Shown: in pieces, positions 35,311 to 43,873 of the stretch
Layout of the letters: each line of letters opens with the position of its first letter
Numbering within the stretch: the first letter of the stretch is position 1
Source of the DNA: Chitinolyticbacter meiyuanensis
Lineage (GTDB): Bacteria; Pseudomonadota; Gammaproteobacteria; Burkholderiales; Chitinibacteraceae
Length of the DNA: 64,000 nucleotides
Assembly (NCBI RefSeq): GCF_008033135.1
Contig: NZ_CP041335.1
Location: 1,151,513 to 1,215,512, forward strand
Direction of reading: 5' to 3'
Notes under the pieces: generated by a model
The model's input: only the letters and a program-made list of their open reading frames with translations
Told to the model about the DNA's origin: nothing
Databases searched by the model: none
Position numbers and translations under genes: made by a program

Positions 35311-36234
35311 ATGATTGTCCGTCCCCCCCAGCACTGGTTGCGCATGGTGTTCACCTGGCGCGGCTCCGTGCTGTCCGCCATCCTGCCCCGGCTGGGGCTG
35401 AATCTGGTGTTCGCGCTGGCGGTGGTGCTGCTGTACGGCAGGCTGGAAGGCTTCGGCATCACGTTGTCGATCGGCCCGTTCAGCCTGATCGGCATCGCGC
35501 TCGCCATCTTCCTCGGCTTTCGCAACAACAGCAGCTATGACCGTTTCTGGGAAGCACGCAAGCTCTACGGCGGCGTGCTGGTGCAAACCCGATCGCTGCT
35601 GCGCCAGGCGATCACGCTGACCGGCCGCGCACCGGATGATCCCGAGATCGCCCGTTTTCGCGATCTGCTGGTTGCCTACACCTATAGCCTGAAGCACCAG
35701 CTGCGCCAGACCGACCCGGCTGCGGACCTGCAGCGGCTGCTGACCGCCGAGCTCGCGCACCGGCTGCAATCGGCCCAGTTCCGGCCGGCGCTGGCGCTGC
35801 GTGAGCTCGGCGCCTGGGTGGCGGCGCAGCGCGACGCTGGCCGACTCAGCGATGTGCTGGTGCAGGCACTCGATGCCAACCTCGACAAGCTCTCCGACAT
35901 CCTCGGCAGCTGCGAGCGCATCGCCAACACGCCGCTGCCCTATGCCTACAGCGTGCTGCTGCATCGCACGATCTACCTCTACTGCACGCTGCTGCCGCTG
36001 GGCCTCGTCGACAGCATCGGCTGGCTCACTCCGCTAATCTCGGTGTTCGTCGCCTACACCTTCATGGCGTTGGAAACCATCGCCGGCGAGCTGGAAACGC
36101 CCTTTGGCACCGAGCCCAACGATCTGGCGCTCGACGCCATCAGCCGCAGCATCGAGCGCTCCTTGCTGGAGCTGACCGATGCCGCCGAGCTGCCGCCACC
36201 GCTGCTGCCGGATGGCGACTATATCCTGCGGTGA
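35311..36234 (+). CDS. Bestrophin family (UPF0187) membrane protein
   Basis: 307 residues. An N-terminal amphipathic helix (IVRPPQHWLRMVF) is followed by two membrane helices (about 25-45 and 52-68) and the characteristic LGFRNNSSYDRFWEARKLYGG segment. The later helices contain YCTLLPLGLVDSIGW and the end has ELETPFGTEPNDLALD, which closely matches bacterial bestrophins. These form pentameric ion channels. It is divergent from the ABC transporter gene. Confidence 0.93.
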   Translation: MIVRPPQHWLRMVFTWRGSVLSAILPRLGLNLVFALAVVLLYGRLEGFGITLSIGPFSLIGIALAIFLGFRNNSSYDRFWEARKLYGGVLVQTRSLLRQAITLTGRAPDDPEIARFRDLLVAYTYSLKHQLRQTDPAADLQRLLTAELAHRLQSAQFRPALALRELGAWVAAQRDAGRLSDVLVQALDANLDKLSDILGSCERIANTPLPYAYSVLLHRTIYLYCTLLPLGLVDSIGWLTPLISVFVAYTFMALETIAGELETPFGTEPNDLALDAISRSIERSLLELTDAAELPPPLLPDGDYILR

Positions 36235-36238
36235 GCCC

Positions 36239-36631
36239 ATGATCCTGCGTGCAGTCCATTACCAGATGTTCGATCACGAGCGCCGGGTGTCGGGGCTCGA
36301 ATCCTGGCACCAGCTCGATGGCGAGGTGGCGTTGCGGTTCGATGGTGACGAGGTGCGCTTTGTCTCTTGGGCCGGCGCACCCGGTGGGTATTGCATCGCG
36401 CTGCAGGCACAGTCGTTTTTCAACGAGGGCGCGCTCTCCGCGGTGGAAATGACGACGCATCCTTACTGGGCGCCGCTGATCGGCAAGCCGATTCAGACGC
36501 GATACGCAGATGCGCTGCACGAGGTGCTGGTGCTGGAAAACAGAGAAGAGCGCCTGTACCTAGCCGCACAATACGGCGATGGCACGCAGGGCGGGGATTG
36601 CATCCGGATCGCGAAACACCCACCTTGCTGA
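36239..36631 (+). CDS. Hypothetical protein downstream of the bestrophin gene
   Basis: Not recognised. 130 residues from the ATG at 36239, 4 nt after the bestrophin stop, so probably translated from the same mRNA. Mixed alpha/beta content with several Trp/Tyr residues, no signal peptide and no membrane helix. The beta-rich middle (DGEVALRFDGDEVRFVSWAG) suggests a compact soluble domain. A terminator follows 35 nt after the stop. Confidence 0.65.
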   Translation: MILRAVHYQMFDHERRVSGLESWHQLDGEVALRFDGDEVRFVSWAGAPGGYCIALQAQSFFNEGALSAVEMTTHPYWAPLIGKPIQTRYADALHEVLVLENREERLYLAAQYGDGTQGGDCIRIAKHPPC

Positions 36632-36665
36632 TGCTGGCTTGATCGGCCTGCTCAATGATCAGCAC

Positions 36666-36696
36666 AAAAAAAGCCGACCCTCAGGTCGGCTTTTTG
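36666..36696. terminator. Bidirectional intrinsic terminator
   Basis: AAAAAGCCGACC (36668-36679), a CTCA loop and GGTCGGCTTTTT (36684-36695), flanked by A- and T-tracts. It separates the bestrophin/hypothetical pair from the convergent aceB, whose stop is about 20 nt away. Confidence 0.92.
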
Positions 36697-36715
36697 CTGA
36701 TGGCAGCGGCAAGCC

Positions 36716-38311
36716 TCAGATTTCCTCGTACAGCGGCAGCGTGAGGAACTCGGCGAACTCGGTGCTGGTGCTCATCGTTTCAAAGATGGCCGCAGCGCGG
36801 ACGTAGGGCACGCGTTCGAACACTGCATCGCCGTGCTCGGCGCGGATGGCACCCAGCACCTGCGGGATCATTGCGCGCACCAGCTCGGCGGTCACCTTGC
36901 GGCCGTTGTCCAGCACGCCCTTCGGGCTGCGGATCCACTGCCACACCTGCGAGCGGCTGATCTCGGCGGTGGCGGCATCCTCCATCAGGTTGTGAATCGG
37001 CACGCAGCCATTGCCGGCCAGCCATGAGCCCAGGTACTGGATACCCACGTCGATGTTCATCCTCAGGCCCGCCTCGGTGATGGGGGTTTCGGGCTGGAAG
37101 TTGAGGATGTCGGCGGCGCGGGTTTCCACATCGTCGCGCTGCTTGCCGATCTGGTTGGGCGCATCGCCCAGCACCTTCACCCATTCCTCCATCGCGATGG
37201 GCACGAGGCCGGGGTGGGCCACCCAGCCGCCGTCGAAGCCGTCGCCGGCATCGCGCGTCTTGTCGGCGCGCACTGCGGCCATGGCCTTTTCATTGGCGGC
37301 CGGATCGTTCTTGATCGGGATCAGCGCGCTCATGCCGCCGATGGCGGGCGCGCCACGCTTGTGGCAGGCCTTCACCAGGTTCAGCGCATAGGCGCGCATA
37401 AAGGGCACGGTCATGGTGATCTGCGCGCGGTTGGCCAAGCAGAAATCGGCATTGGTCTTGAACTTCTTGATGCAGCTGAAGATGTAGTCCCAGCGCCCGG
37501 CGTTGAGCCCGGCCGAATGCTCGCGCAATTCATAGAGGATTTCTTCCATCTCGAACGCGGCAAGGATGGTCTCGACCAGCACGGTGGCCTTGATCGTGCC
37601 CTGGGCAAGTCCAAGCTCGGCCTGCGCCGCGACGAAAATGTCGTTCCACAGCCGCGCTTCCAGGTGCGATTCCATCTTGGGCAGGTAGAAATACGGCCCG
37701 GTGCCGCGCGCCAGCTGCTCCTTGGCGTTGTGGAACAGGAACAGCGCGAAATCGAACACGCCGCCCGATACCCGCTCGCCATCGACGGTCACATGCTTTT
37801 CATCCAGGTGCCAGCCGCGCGGGCGCACCACCAGCGTGGCGATCTTGTTGTTGAGCTTGTATTCCTTGCCCGCCTCGTTGCGGTGCGCCAGTGTGCGGCG
37901 CACGGCGGCCGTGAGGTTCACCTGGCCCTGGATCTGGTTGGACCAGTTCGGCGTGTTGGAATCCTCGAAGTCCGTCATGTAGCTGTCCGCGCCGGAATTG
38001 AGCGCGTTGATGATCATCTTGGCCTCGACGGGCCCGGTGATCTCCACGCGGCGCAGCGCCAGATCGGCCGGCACTGGCGCGATCTGCCAATCGCCATTGC
38101 GGATGTGCGCCGTCTGCGGCAGGAAATCCGGCAGCTTGCCGGCATCGAGCTCGGCCTGGCGCAGCACGCGCGCAGCCAGCAGCTCCTGGCGGCGGCTATT
38201 GAAGCAGCGGTGCAGGCGGGCGACGAAAGCCAGCGCATCGGGCGTGAGGATCTCGGCAAAGGCGGGGGTGATTTCGGCGTGGAGTTGAACGCCGGCGGGC
38301 AAGGTGGACAT
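36716..38311 (-). CDS. aceB: Malate synthase A
   Basis: Condenses glyoxylate with acetyl-CoA in the glyoxylate bypass. 531 residues, the usual length for the A isoform. Family segments include [53 protein letters not shown] and [21 protein letters not shown] LysR regulator gene is divergent from it, with 107 nt between the starts. The partner isocitrate lyase is about 9.5 kb away on the same strand, with the accessory region in between. A motif resembling one upstream of aceA lies at 38357-38371. Confidence 0.96.
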   Translation of the reverse strand: MSTLPAGVQLHAEITPAFAEILTPDALAFVARLHRCFNSRRQELLAARVLRQAELDAGKLPDFLPQTAHIRNGDWQIAPVPADLALRRVEITGPVEAKMIINALNSGADSYMTDFEDSNTPNWSNQIQGQVNLTAAVRRTLAHRNEAGKEYKLNNKIATLVVRPRGWHLDEKHVTVDGERVSGGVFDFALFLFHNAKEQLARGTGPYFYLPKMESHLEARLWNDIFVAAQAELGLAQGTIKATVLVETILAAFEMEEILYELREHSAGLNAGRWDYIFSCIKKFKTNADFCLANRAQITMTVPFMRAYALNLVKACHKRGAPAIGGMSALIPIKNDPAANEKAMAAVRADKTRDAGDGFDGGWVAHPGLVPIAMEEWVKVLGDAPNQIGKQRDDVETRAADILNFQPETPITEAGLRMNIDVGIQYLGSWLAGNGCVPIHNLMEDAATAEISRSQVWQWIRSPKGVLDNGRKVTAELVRAMIPQVLGAIRAEHGDAVFERVPYVRAAAIFETMSTSTEFAEFLTLPLYEEI

Positions 38312-38418
38312 GCGGTGCTCCTGGGTTTTGCAGCTGGATGTTGCATTGCAGTGTAGTGCGCTGCGGCATCACAAAAAAGCGCTAAACTGCGACAGGTTCT
38401 TTTACTTTTAAGTACATA

Positions 38419-39315
38419 ATGGATGCGCTCAAGCAGCTGCAAACGTTTGTTTCGGTGGTGAATCTGGGCAGCCTTTCCGCCGCTGCCCGTGCCGAGGGCG
38501 TGGTGCCCGCCGTGATCGGCCGCCGGCTTGATGCGCTGGAAGAGCGCCTTGGCGCCAAGCTCTTGGTGCGCACCACGCGGCGCGTCACCCTCACGCAGGA
38601 GGGCGCTGCCTTTTTCGAAGATGGCCAGCGCATCCTGGCGGACCTCGCCGATGCCGAGGCAGCCGTCGGCTCCGGCAGCGCGCGGGTGCGTGGCCACCTG
38701 CGCATCAGCGCCCCGGCCGGCTTCGGCCGCCGCCATGTGGCGCCACATGTGGCCACCTTCCAGCGGCTGCACCCAGAATTGCGCGTCACGCTCGATCTAT
38801 CGGATCGATTGGTAGACCTCGCCGGCGAGCGCATTGATTGCGCCATTCGCATCAGCGAGCTGGCTGATTCCAGCCTGGTGGCGGTGCGGCTGGCGGAGAA
38901 CCGCCGCGTGGTGGTGGCGGCGCCCAGCTACCTCGCCGCACGCGGCGTGCCGCAGACGCTGGACGACCTGGACCGTTTTGAGTGCCTGTCGCTGGGCGCG
39001 AGCCAAGCCCGCGGCTGGATCTTCAAGGTCGATGGCGAGCTCGTCAGCCGCAAGGTGAGCGGCGTGCTGGAGTGCAACGACGGCGCCGTGCTGCACGAAT
39101 GGGCACTGGCAGGCTACGGCCTGGCGTGGCGCTCGCTGTGGGAGGTGAAGGACGACCTCACCGATGGCCGCTTGGTGACGGTGCTCGATGGCTACGCCTC
39201 GCCCGACTACCCGGTCTACGCGGTGATGCCGCAGCGCAAGCACCTGCCGCAGCGGGTGCGGCGGTTTGTGGATCACTTGAGGACTGCTTATGGGGCGGTG
39301 GGGTATTGGGATTGA
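38419..39315 (+). CDS. LysR family transcriptional regulator (divergent from aceB)
   Basis: 298-residue LysR-type regulator. The winged HTH occupies residues 1-60 (LKQLQTFVSVVNLGSLSAAARAEG, then RRLDALEERLGAKLLVRTTRR). The co-inducer domain resembles the CrgA-like subgroup, with RLAENRRVVVAAPSYLAARG in the middle. Divergent arrangement with aceB suggests it may control the glyoxylate bypass, but no effector can be read from sequence. Its 3' end borders the repeat and accessory region. Confidence 0.92.
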   Translation: MDALKQLQTFVSVVNLGSLSAAARAEGVVPAVIGRRLDALEERLGAKLLVRTTRRVTLTQEGAAFFEDGQRILADLADAEAAVGSGSARVRGHLRISAPAGFGRRHVAPHVATFQRLHPELRVTLDLSDRLVDLAGERIDCAIRISELADSSLVAVRLAENRRVVVAAPSYLAARGVPQTLDDLDRFECLSLGASQARGWIFKVDGELVSRKVSGVLECNDGAVLHEWALAGYGLAWRSLWEVKDDLTDGRLVTVLDGYASPDYPVYAVMPQRKHLPQRVRRFVDHLRTAYGAVGYWD

Positions 39316-39376
39316 GGGTGGTTATGCGCTTTGGGCGCATGTTCGGGGGCGATTTGCGCCTGCGGTGCCATGTTTG

Positions 39377-39455
39377 GATGCCGGTTCCGCCCGGCGGACG
39401 GGTTCATTTCTTTTGCTTCGCCAAAAGAAACGAACCAAAGAAAAGGCGACCCCGC
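39377..39455 (+). repeat. 79-bp hairpin-bearing repeat, left copy
   Basis: Left arm of an inverted pair; by eye it differs from the right arm (39809-39887, inverted) at one position. It begins GATGCCGGTTCCGCCCGGCG and ends GGCGACCCCGC. In the middle, GGTTCATTTCTTTTG and CAAAAGAAACGAACC form a 15-bp imperfect hairpin with a CTTCGC loop. The translated pattern FAKRNEP or FGEAKEMN around such copies is commonly seen in spurious ORFs of related genomes, which suggests a dispersed, high-copy element. Confidence 0.85.
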
Positions 39456-39808
39456 ATCCGCGCCCCTTCGGGGTTCCCTCACTGCGGACAATCGAGGCGG
39501 CGCCTGCGGGACTCGGCCTGCGGCCTCAAACATCCTCGGCGAAACCCCGCCCCGCTTGTTCCTCGCTCGGCGCTCCTGAGGGGAATTCGGGTGGTATGCC
39601 AAGGTCGCTGGGTGCATCCCCTACATTTTGCGTACCGCGTTTCCTCCTTGGCGCAAGGGGAATAAAGGCGGATTTTGCTGGTACCCAACTTGCGATGAAT
39701 GTTCCAGCCCATATCGGCGCGTGGTTTTCTTCCCCTTGGCCAGCGCCGAAGGAGTGGAGCGAGACCTTAGGCTCGCGACCGACTGAGGGCAGCCCGGAGG
39801 GCCGCAAG

Positions 39809-39887
39809 GCGGGGTCGCCTTTTCTTTGGTTCGTTTCTTTTGGCGAAGCAAAAGAAATGAACCCGTACGCCGGGCGGAACCGGCATC
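39809..39887 (-). repeat. 79-bp hairpin-bearing repeat, right inverted copy
   Basis: Inverted partner of the 39377-39455 copy, starting GCGGGGTCGCC and ending GGAACCGGCATC. The single difference by eye is G versus T, in the CGGACGGG / CGTACGGG stretch. The AT-rich foreign segment starts immediately after this arm, so the repeat marks one boundary of the island. Confidence 0.85.
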
Positions 39888-39921
39888 TTAGAAGATAGTG
39901 CGCGTAGCGCTTAACAACTAT

Positions 39922-40060
39922 GCAATGTACGAAGCCAACGAATTTATGAAAAATCAGATAGCATATGTATTCATGCGCCTAGAGAAGAGGCTCTCGCCAA
40001 AATCCAGATCCTCGGTTGGTAAACATTGAACTCTTAATAGCGCTCAAGTCTTCGTATTGC
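39922..40060 (+). ncRNA. Candidate structured leader RNA upstream of the RT gene
   Basis: GCAATGTACGAAG (39922-39934) pairs with CTTCGTATTGC (40050-40060) through 11 base pairs and a 2-nt bulge, closing an about 115-nt loop that ends 10 nt before the RT start. Inside, CCAAC (39935-39939) can pair with GTTGG (40015-40019), next to smaller hairpins such as GCAT/ATGC and AGAG/CTCT. Several defence-associated RTs use a nearby non-coding RNA as template or cofactor, so this is a plausible ncRNA, but only by inference: no covariation or expression data are available. Confidence 0.35.
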
Positions 40061-40070
40061 TCTAAATACA

Positions 40071-41795
40071 ATGGAAACGGTAGTTTCGATGGAGGTCCTT
40101 TTGCTCAAACCAGAACTACATCACTTTGAACGTGCGGCTCGTGAAATTGCGAAGCATGGCGATAACGACACGTTGCCATTCGACATCGACGTTCGGTTTT
40201 GCGGCGACGAGGCCGAGGCACTTGCATCAATCGCCTACGGTTTCTATTCGGAGCTTCGAGATAGCCAAGAAGTTAAGGACAACAACAACCGCATAGCTGA
40301 ACTGCATGTCCACAGCGAACGGCTTCTGGCTCCATCTGGTCCGGCCGGGTTCAGAGTGGTGACGAAGATCCATTTGTTCTGGAATATTTATCTCAATGGG
40401 CTGGCTATCGCAATCGCAGAGACGCTTGAGCCGCGTCGTTCTCCTTGCGTCCATTCCTATCGCTTCTTGCCGGCTGGCGGTGAGCGGCTCTTCGATGAAA
40501 ATAAATCCTGGCGCGCCTTCAAAGAGGCTACGGCTGTTGAGGCGAGTAAGGTTGGTGACGGAGCAATTATCGTTCAAACAGATATATCGAGCTTCTATGA
40601 ACACGTCTCTCATCACTACATCGAGAACCTCATCAATGGTCTCGGTGGTGATGCGGGCCCAGTCTCAAAGCAAGTCAATGCTCTTCTAAGTAAACTCTTC
40701 GCGGGAAGATCATTCGGTTTGCCTGTCGGTGGTCAAGGAGCTCGTGTTCTTGCAGAGCTTTTCCTCAATCAAGTTGATGCCGCACTTACAGCTCGCGGAG
40801 TGCAGTGGCATCGCTATGTCGACGACTATGTATTGATTGCAACAAACACTGCGGGAGCGTACCGAGCACTAGGTATTCTAGCGCAAGGACTGATGGACTA
40901 TGGCTTGAGTTTGAACAAGTCAAAGACTGTATTTTTGTCCTCGAAACATTATAGAGACTATGTCGCTTCGCAACTTGGAGGTGATGATGTCGAAGCAGCG
41001 AAGCTACGAAGCATCGATATCAAGTTTGATCCGTATTCGGATAACCCAGAGGATGAATATGAGTCACTTGTAGAAACGGTTGAGACACTCCAGGTGCGCC
41101 AGCTTTTGAATCGTGAATTGGAGAAGGCTCTCCCAGACTCTTTCTTGGTGACCCAAATTGGTCGAACAATACGGCTTCATGAGCCAAATGTCGCGCTCGA
41201 AATTGCGGCGACCCTTCTGAAACAGAGAAACCTTCACGCATTCCGCTCATCATTCTCCACAATCATGCGAGGCATTTCGAACCTACGAGGAGATGATCGG
41301 TTCTCCAGTATTCACGGTGTACTCGATTCTTTGCTCGACGCTATCCCCGTCAACTCTGAGCACTTGCTGAAAGCGGAGACCAGCATGCTTCATTATCTGC
41401 GTTGCTTGCGCTTTCAAAGTACGCCGGTGAGAGTCCAGTTCATACACAGGCTGTTCGAAACGACGCAATTGGATACTGTACGCCGTGCGTGCATCGACTG
41501 TTGGAGGAGCTGGCATGACAGCGTTGCATTCAACTCTCTCCGCAATCGCTGGCAGCAAATGTCCCCCGAAAGTCAGCGGCTTTACTGGCTTGCTACCTAC
41601 GCATTTGCTGATGAGGGGGATAAGGCGAGGTTGCAAGCAAAGCGTTTGGCGACGCAATCTTGGGCGCTTGGAGTCGAACTTCCATTCGACCCAATAACTG
41701 ACAAATCAAAACTTAGTCAGTTGGTTCGTGGCGCAGAGCCACGTTTTGCGACGTTGTTCATGAAATGGGCAAAAGAGTTTAGCAATGCAATTTGA
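40071..41795 (+). CDS. Reverse transcriptase, candidate defence-associated (UG/Abi-like)
   Basis: 574 residues, AT-richer than all flanking genes. RT hallmarks: motif A VQTDISSFYEHVS with Asp171, GLPVGGQGARVLAELFLNQVD (about 216-236) as motif B, YVDD at 249-252 with the two catalytic aspartates, and LSLNKSKTVFL (about 279-289). About 280 residues of mainly helical C-terminus follow, with no maturase or endonuclease domain, which argues against a group II intron. The retron VTG motif is missing. This plan resembles the chromosomal UG/Abi RTs involved in phage defence; the subtype cannot be assigned by eye. The start is uncertain (ATG 40071 or 40089; neither has a clear ribosome site). It overlaps the next gene by 11 nt. 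Confidence 0.88.
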   Translation: METVVSMEVLLLKPELHHFERAAREIAKHGDNDTLPFDIDVRFCGDEAEALASIAYGFYSELRDSQEVKDNNNRIAELHVHSERLLAPSGPAGFRVVTKIHLFWNIYLNGLAIAIAETLEPRRSPCVHSYRFLPAGGERLFDENKSWRAFKEATAVEASKVGDGAIIVQTDISSFYEHVSHHYIENLINGLGGDAGPVSKQVNALLSKLFAGRSFGLPVGGQGARVLAELFLNQVDAALTARGVQWHRYVDDYVLIATNTAGAYRALGILAQGLMDYGLSLNKSKTVFLSSKHYRDYVASQLGGDDVEAAKLRSIDIKFDPYSDNPEDEYESLVETVETLQVRQLLNRELEKALPDSFLVTQIGRTIRLHEPNVALEIAATLLKQRNLHAFRSSFSTIMRGISNLRGDDRFSSIHGVLDSLLDAIPVNSEHLLKAETSMLHYLRCLRFQSTPVRVQFIHRLFETTQLDTVRRACIDCWRSWHDSVAFNSLRNRWQQMSPESQRLYWLATYAFADEGDKARLQAKRLATQSWALGVELPFDPITDKSKLSQLVRGAEPRFATLFMKWAKEFSNAI

Positions 41796-42510
41796 TCCGC
41801 GCACAGTGGCTCGCGAAATCCCCGGGGTGTTCGATGAAGTGTTTCCGCAGCTGACACCAGGCATTGTTGCGCACCTAAATAATTTGGCATCACCTGTCCA
41901 GGTGCAGCCAGTCCTACAGGAACTGCTGCTTCAATCTGGCTTGCAGCGCGCCATGTTGTTTGAGCTCGGGTATGTCGTAGGGGAGCGATTACTTGAAGGC
42001 GAAGTCGTCATCGACTGGCCAAATTGCTTCGCTGAGACACTTCGGCGACAGCGTGGATATTTTGATGCAAAATTGCCCGATCAATTATCTGTATTGGATC
42101 AATCCTTGGCCGAAACTGTAGGCAGAAATCTTGCCGACTCGATGAGAGAAATGAGCCGAGAGAGTGGGTGTTCGATCGTAGTTCGACCAAAAATACCAGG
42201 CCTTGAGTGGATTGCTAGTGGCTACGGGGACTTTGCATTGGGAAATACTTTGGTGGAGGTGAAATGCACTGCTAAGCGTTTTGCCGCCGCCGATTACCGT
42301 CAGGTTGCTATCTATTGGCTATTGAGCTACGCGGCATCGATCGAACGAAACGGCGCTGAGTGGGAAAATTTCGTGCTACTTAATCCGAGAAGTGGGAAAA
42401 AGGTCGTGATGAAGTTCGAGGCTTTTTTGTCGATTGTCAGTAGCGGCCGTACCAAGGTAGATATTCTTCAGTTATTTCAGTCACATGTTGGATCACGCCT
42501 TATGCGTTGA
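41785..42510 (+). CDS. RT-associated protein with PD-(D/E)XK nuclease-like motif
   Basis: 241 residues, starting 11 nt inside the RT gene and low in GC like it, so the pair is one operon. The N-terminal about 130 residues are helical and unrecognised. The C-terminal part contains SGYGDFALGNTLVEVKC, with Asp149, Glu158 and Lys160 spaced as in PD-(D/E)XK nucleases, followed by a helix with Gln173 and Tyr177 (YRQVAIYW), the common QxxxY extension. A nuclease effector or DNA-processing partner for the RT is plausible. It is not recognised as a named family here, and loss of activity cannot be excluded from sequence. Confidence 0.75.
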   Translation: MQFDPRTVAREIPGVFDEVFPQLTPGIVAHLNNLASPVQVQPVLQELLLQSGLQRAMLFELGYVVGERLLEGEVVIDWPNCFAETLRRQRGYFDAKLPDQLSVLDQSLAETVGRNLADSMREMSRESGCSIVVRPKIPGLEWIASGYGDFALGNTLVEVKCTAKRFAAADYRQVAIYWLLSYAASIERNGAEWENFVLLNPRSGKKVVMKFEAFLSIVSSGRTKVDILQLFQSHVGSRLMR

Positions 42511-42764
42511 CATAAAGCGTCGTATAGATTCTTTCACTGCGGCCTTTTGTAAAAAAGGCAGAAGTGCTGGAGCAACCCGCATTTAGGGGCGGTTACGCCA
42601 TATGGTTTCGTGATCGGGTTTCTAGGCCTGAATCGATCCGGTTTGGCGCTTGAACCATAAGTCTGTTGGCCCGCATCTCCCTAGCTCCCTACCAAGAGTC
42701 TCCCCATGCCCCATCTCACTCTCGAATACACCCGACGTCACCCCCTCATGAATAGCATTTCGCT

Positions 42765-43616
42765 TTAGAGTCCGGCCCCCGATATTACCGGTTTCTTCCT
42801 CGCTAGCTGCCGGGCATAGGCCGATGGCGTCAGCCCGCCCAACGCCTTCTTCGGCCGCTCCTCGTTGTATTCCCGTCGCCAGGCTTCGATCACCACCCGC
42901 GCATGCGCCAAGCTGGTGAACCAGTGCTCGTTCAGACATTCGTCCCGCAGCCGGCCATTGAATGATTCGATGTAAGCGTTCTGGTTCGGTTTGCCCGGTT
43001 CAATCTGCCGCAGCGTGATGCCGCGCCGGTACGCCCAGTGCAGCATCGCTCGACCGCAGAACTCCTTGCCGTTGTCAGTGCGAATCACCTGCGGCAAGCC
43101 GCGTGAGACCGCTAATCGATCCAGTTGCCGCGTCAGAATTTCGCCACTGATGGCTCGCTCCGGGATCACCGCAATGGCTTCATGCGTGGCATCGTCGACA
43201 ACGGTCAGGCATTTGATCACTCGTCCTTCGGCCGTGCGATCAAACACGAAGTCCATCGACCAGACCGCATTGGCGACCTGCGGCCGGATCAGCGGCTGCC
43301 GCTCCGATGGCGGCACCTTCTTGCGCTTGCGTCGCCGCACTTGCAGCCCGGCCAGTGCATATAGCCGTTCTACCCGCTTGTGGTTCACTGCCCAGCCGCT
43401 CTGGCGCAGCTTCAGATAGATCATCCCTGCACCGTAGCGACGATGGCGCTGCGCCAGTTCGACGATCCGCTGCCGTAACATGCCGTTCCGATCCGGCTTG
43501 GGCCGGTAGCGCAAGGCGCTCGGACTCATTCGGGCGATGCGCAACGCCCAGCGCTCACTCAGACCCCGTCCGGCGAGGAACCGCACCAGCTCGCGTCGCG
43601 TTGGTGCGGTCACCAC
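42765..43616 (-). CDS. IS3-family transposase OrfB (integrase core, DDE)
   Basis: About 283 residues from a nominal GTG at 43616; in practice probably made as the C-terminal part of OrfAB by -1 slippage at A-AAA-AAA-G (43616-43623). HTH_21 region near the start ([20 protein letters not shown]), then an rve integrase core with the DDE triad: Asp in WSMDFVFD, Asp in RTDNGKEF, Glu in [14 protein letters not shown]. The [12 protein letters not shown] segment ends the core. The reading frame is intact, so the element may still be active. Confidence 0.92.
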   Translation of the reverse strand: MVTAPTRRELVRFLAGRGLSERWALRIARMSPSALRYRPKPDRNGMLRQRIVELAQRHRRYGAGMIYLKLRQSGWAVNHKRVERLYALAGLQVRRRKRKKVPPSERQPLIRPQVANAVWSMDFVFDRTAEGRVIKCLTVVDDATHEAIAVIPERAISGEILTRQLDRLAVSRGLPQVIRTDNGKEFCGRAMLHWAYRRGITLRQIEPGKPNQNAYIESFNGRLRDECLNEHWFTSLAHARVVIEAWRREYNEERPKKALGGLTPSAYARQLARKKPVISGAGL

Positions 43617-43873
43617 TTTTTTTGCAGTGCTTCCTTGATGACCTCGTTTTCGAGCATCGAATTGGCCAGCATGCGCTTGAGCCGAGCATTCTCGGCCTCG
43701 AGTTCCTTGAGCCGCTTGGCGTCGGAGACGCTCATGCCACCGAACTTGCTGCGCCAGAGATAGTAACTGGCTTCGGAGAAACCGTGCCGGCGGCACAGTT
43801 CCTTGATGGGCAAGCCCGCTTCGGCCTCGCGCAGGAAGCCGATGATTTGTTCTTCGGAAAAGCGTTTCTTCAC
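43610..43873 (-). CDS. IS3-family transposase OrfA (HTH)
   Basis: 87 residues, the N-terminal DNA-binding half of the transposase. It opens [20 protein letters not shown], contains an HTH ([23 protein letters not shown]) and a leucine-zipper-like helix ([17 protein letters not shown]) for dimerisation. It ends with QKKW at a run of seven A residues where -1 frameshifting into orfB is expected. Intact. Confidence 0.92.
   Translation of the reverse strand: MKKRFSEEQIIGFLREAEAGLPIKELCRRHGFSEASYYLWRSKFGGMSVSDAKRLKELEAENARLKRMLANSMLENEVIKEALQKKW

Larger units (their letters stand above)
39316..40070. other. 755-bp gap before the RT gene: paired hairpin repeats, then an AT-rich leader
   Basis: No convincing gene. 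It begins with about 60 nt of GC-rich tail, then the left repeat arm (39377-39455), about 350 nt of GC-rich spacer with no conserved ORF, the right inverted arm (39809-39887), and finally about 180 nt of AT-rich sequence that leads into the RT gene. Several short overlapping ORFs here encode repeats of the arm sequence in both strands and look spurious. Base composition drops sharply after the right arm. Confidence 0.7.

Noticed and set aside
39290..39898. Several ORFs around the 79-bp inverted repeats (for example a 202-aa frame)
   Set aside because: They translate the hairpin repeat in different frames (FAKRNEP, FGEAKEMN types) and show no conserved domain or ribosome site.
39905..39930. 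Resemblance of TAGCGCTTAACAAC to an integron attC core
   Set aside because: No second core, no paired inner boxes and no integrase in the window; too short to count.
40071..41795. Interpretation of the RT as a retron
   Set aside because: The retron VTG motif is absent, no msr-msd-like repeat pair typical of retrons was found, and the C-terminus is long and helical.
40071..41795. Interpretation of the RT as a group II intron maturase
   Set aside because: No maturase X or endonuclease domain, and no intron-like domain V hairpin was noticed downstream.
42542..42559. GCCTTTT / AAAAGGC hairpin after the nuclease-like gene
   Set aside because: Not called as a terminator because no T-tract follows on the plus strand; it may be a chance AT-rich hairpin.
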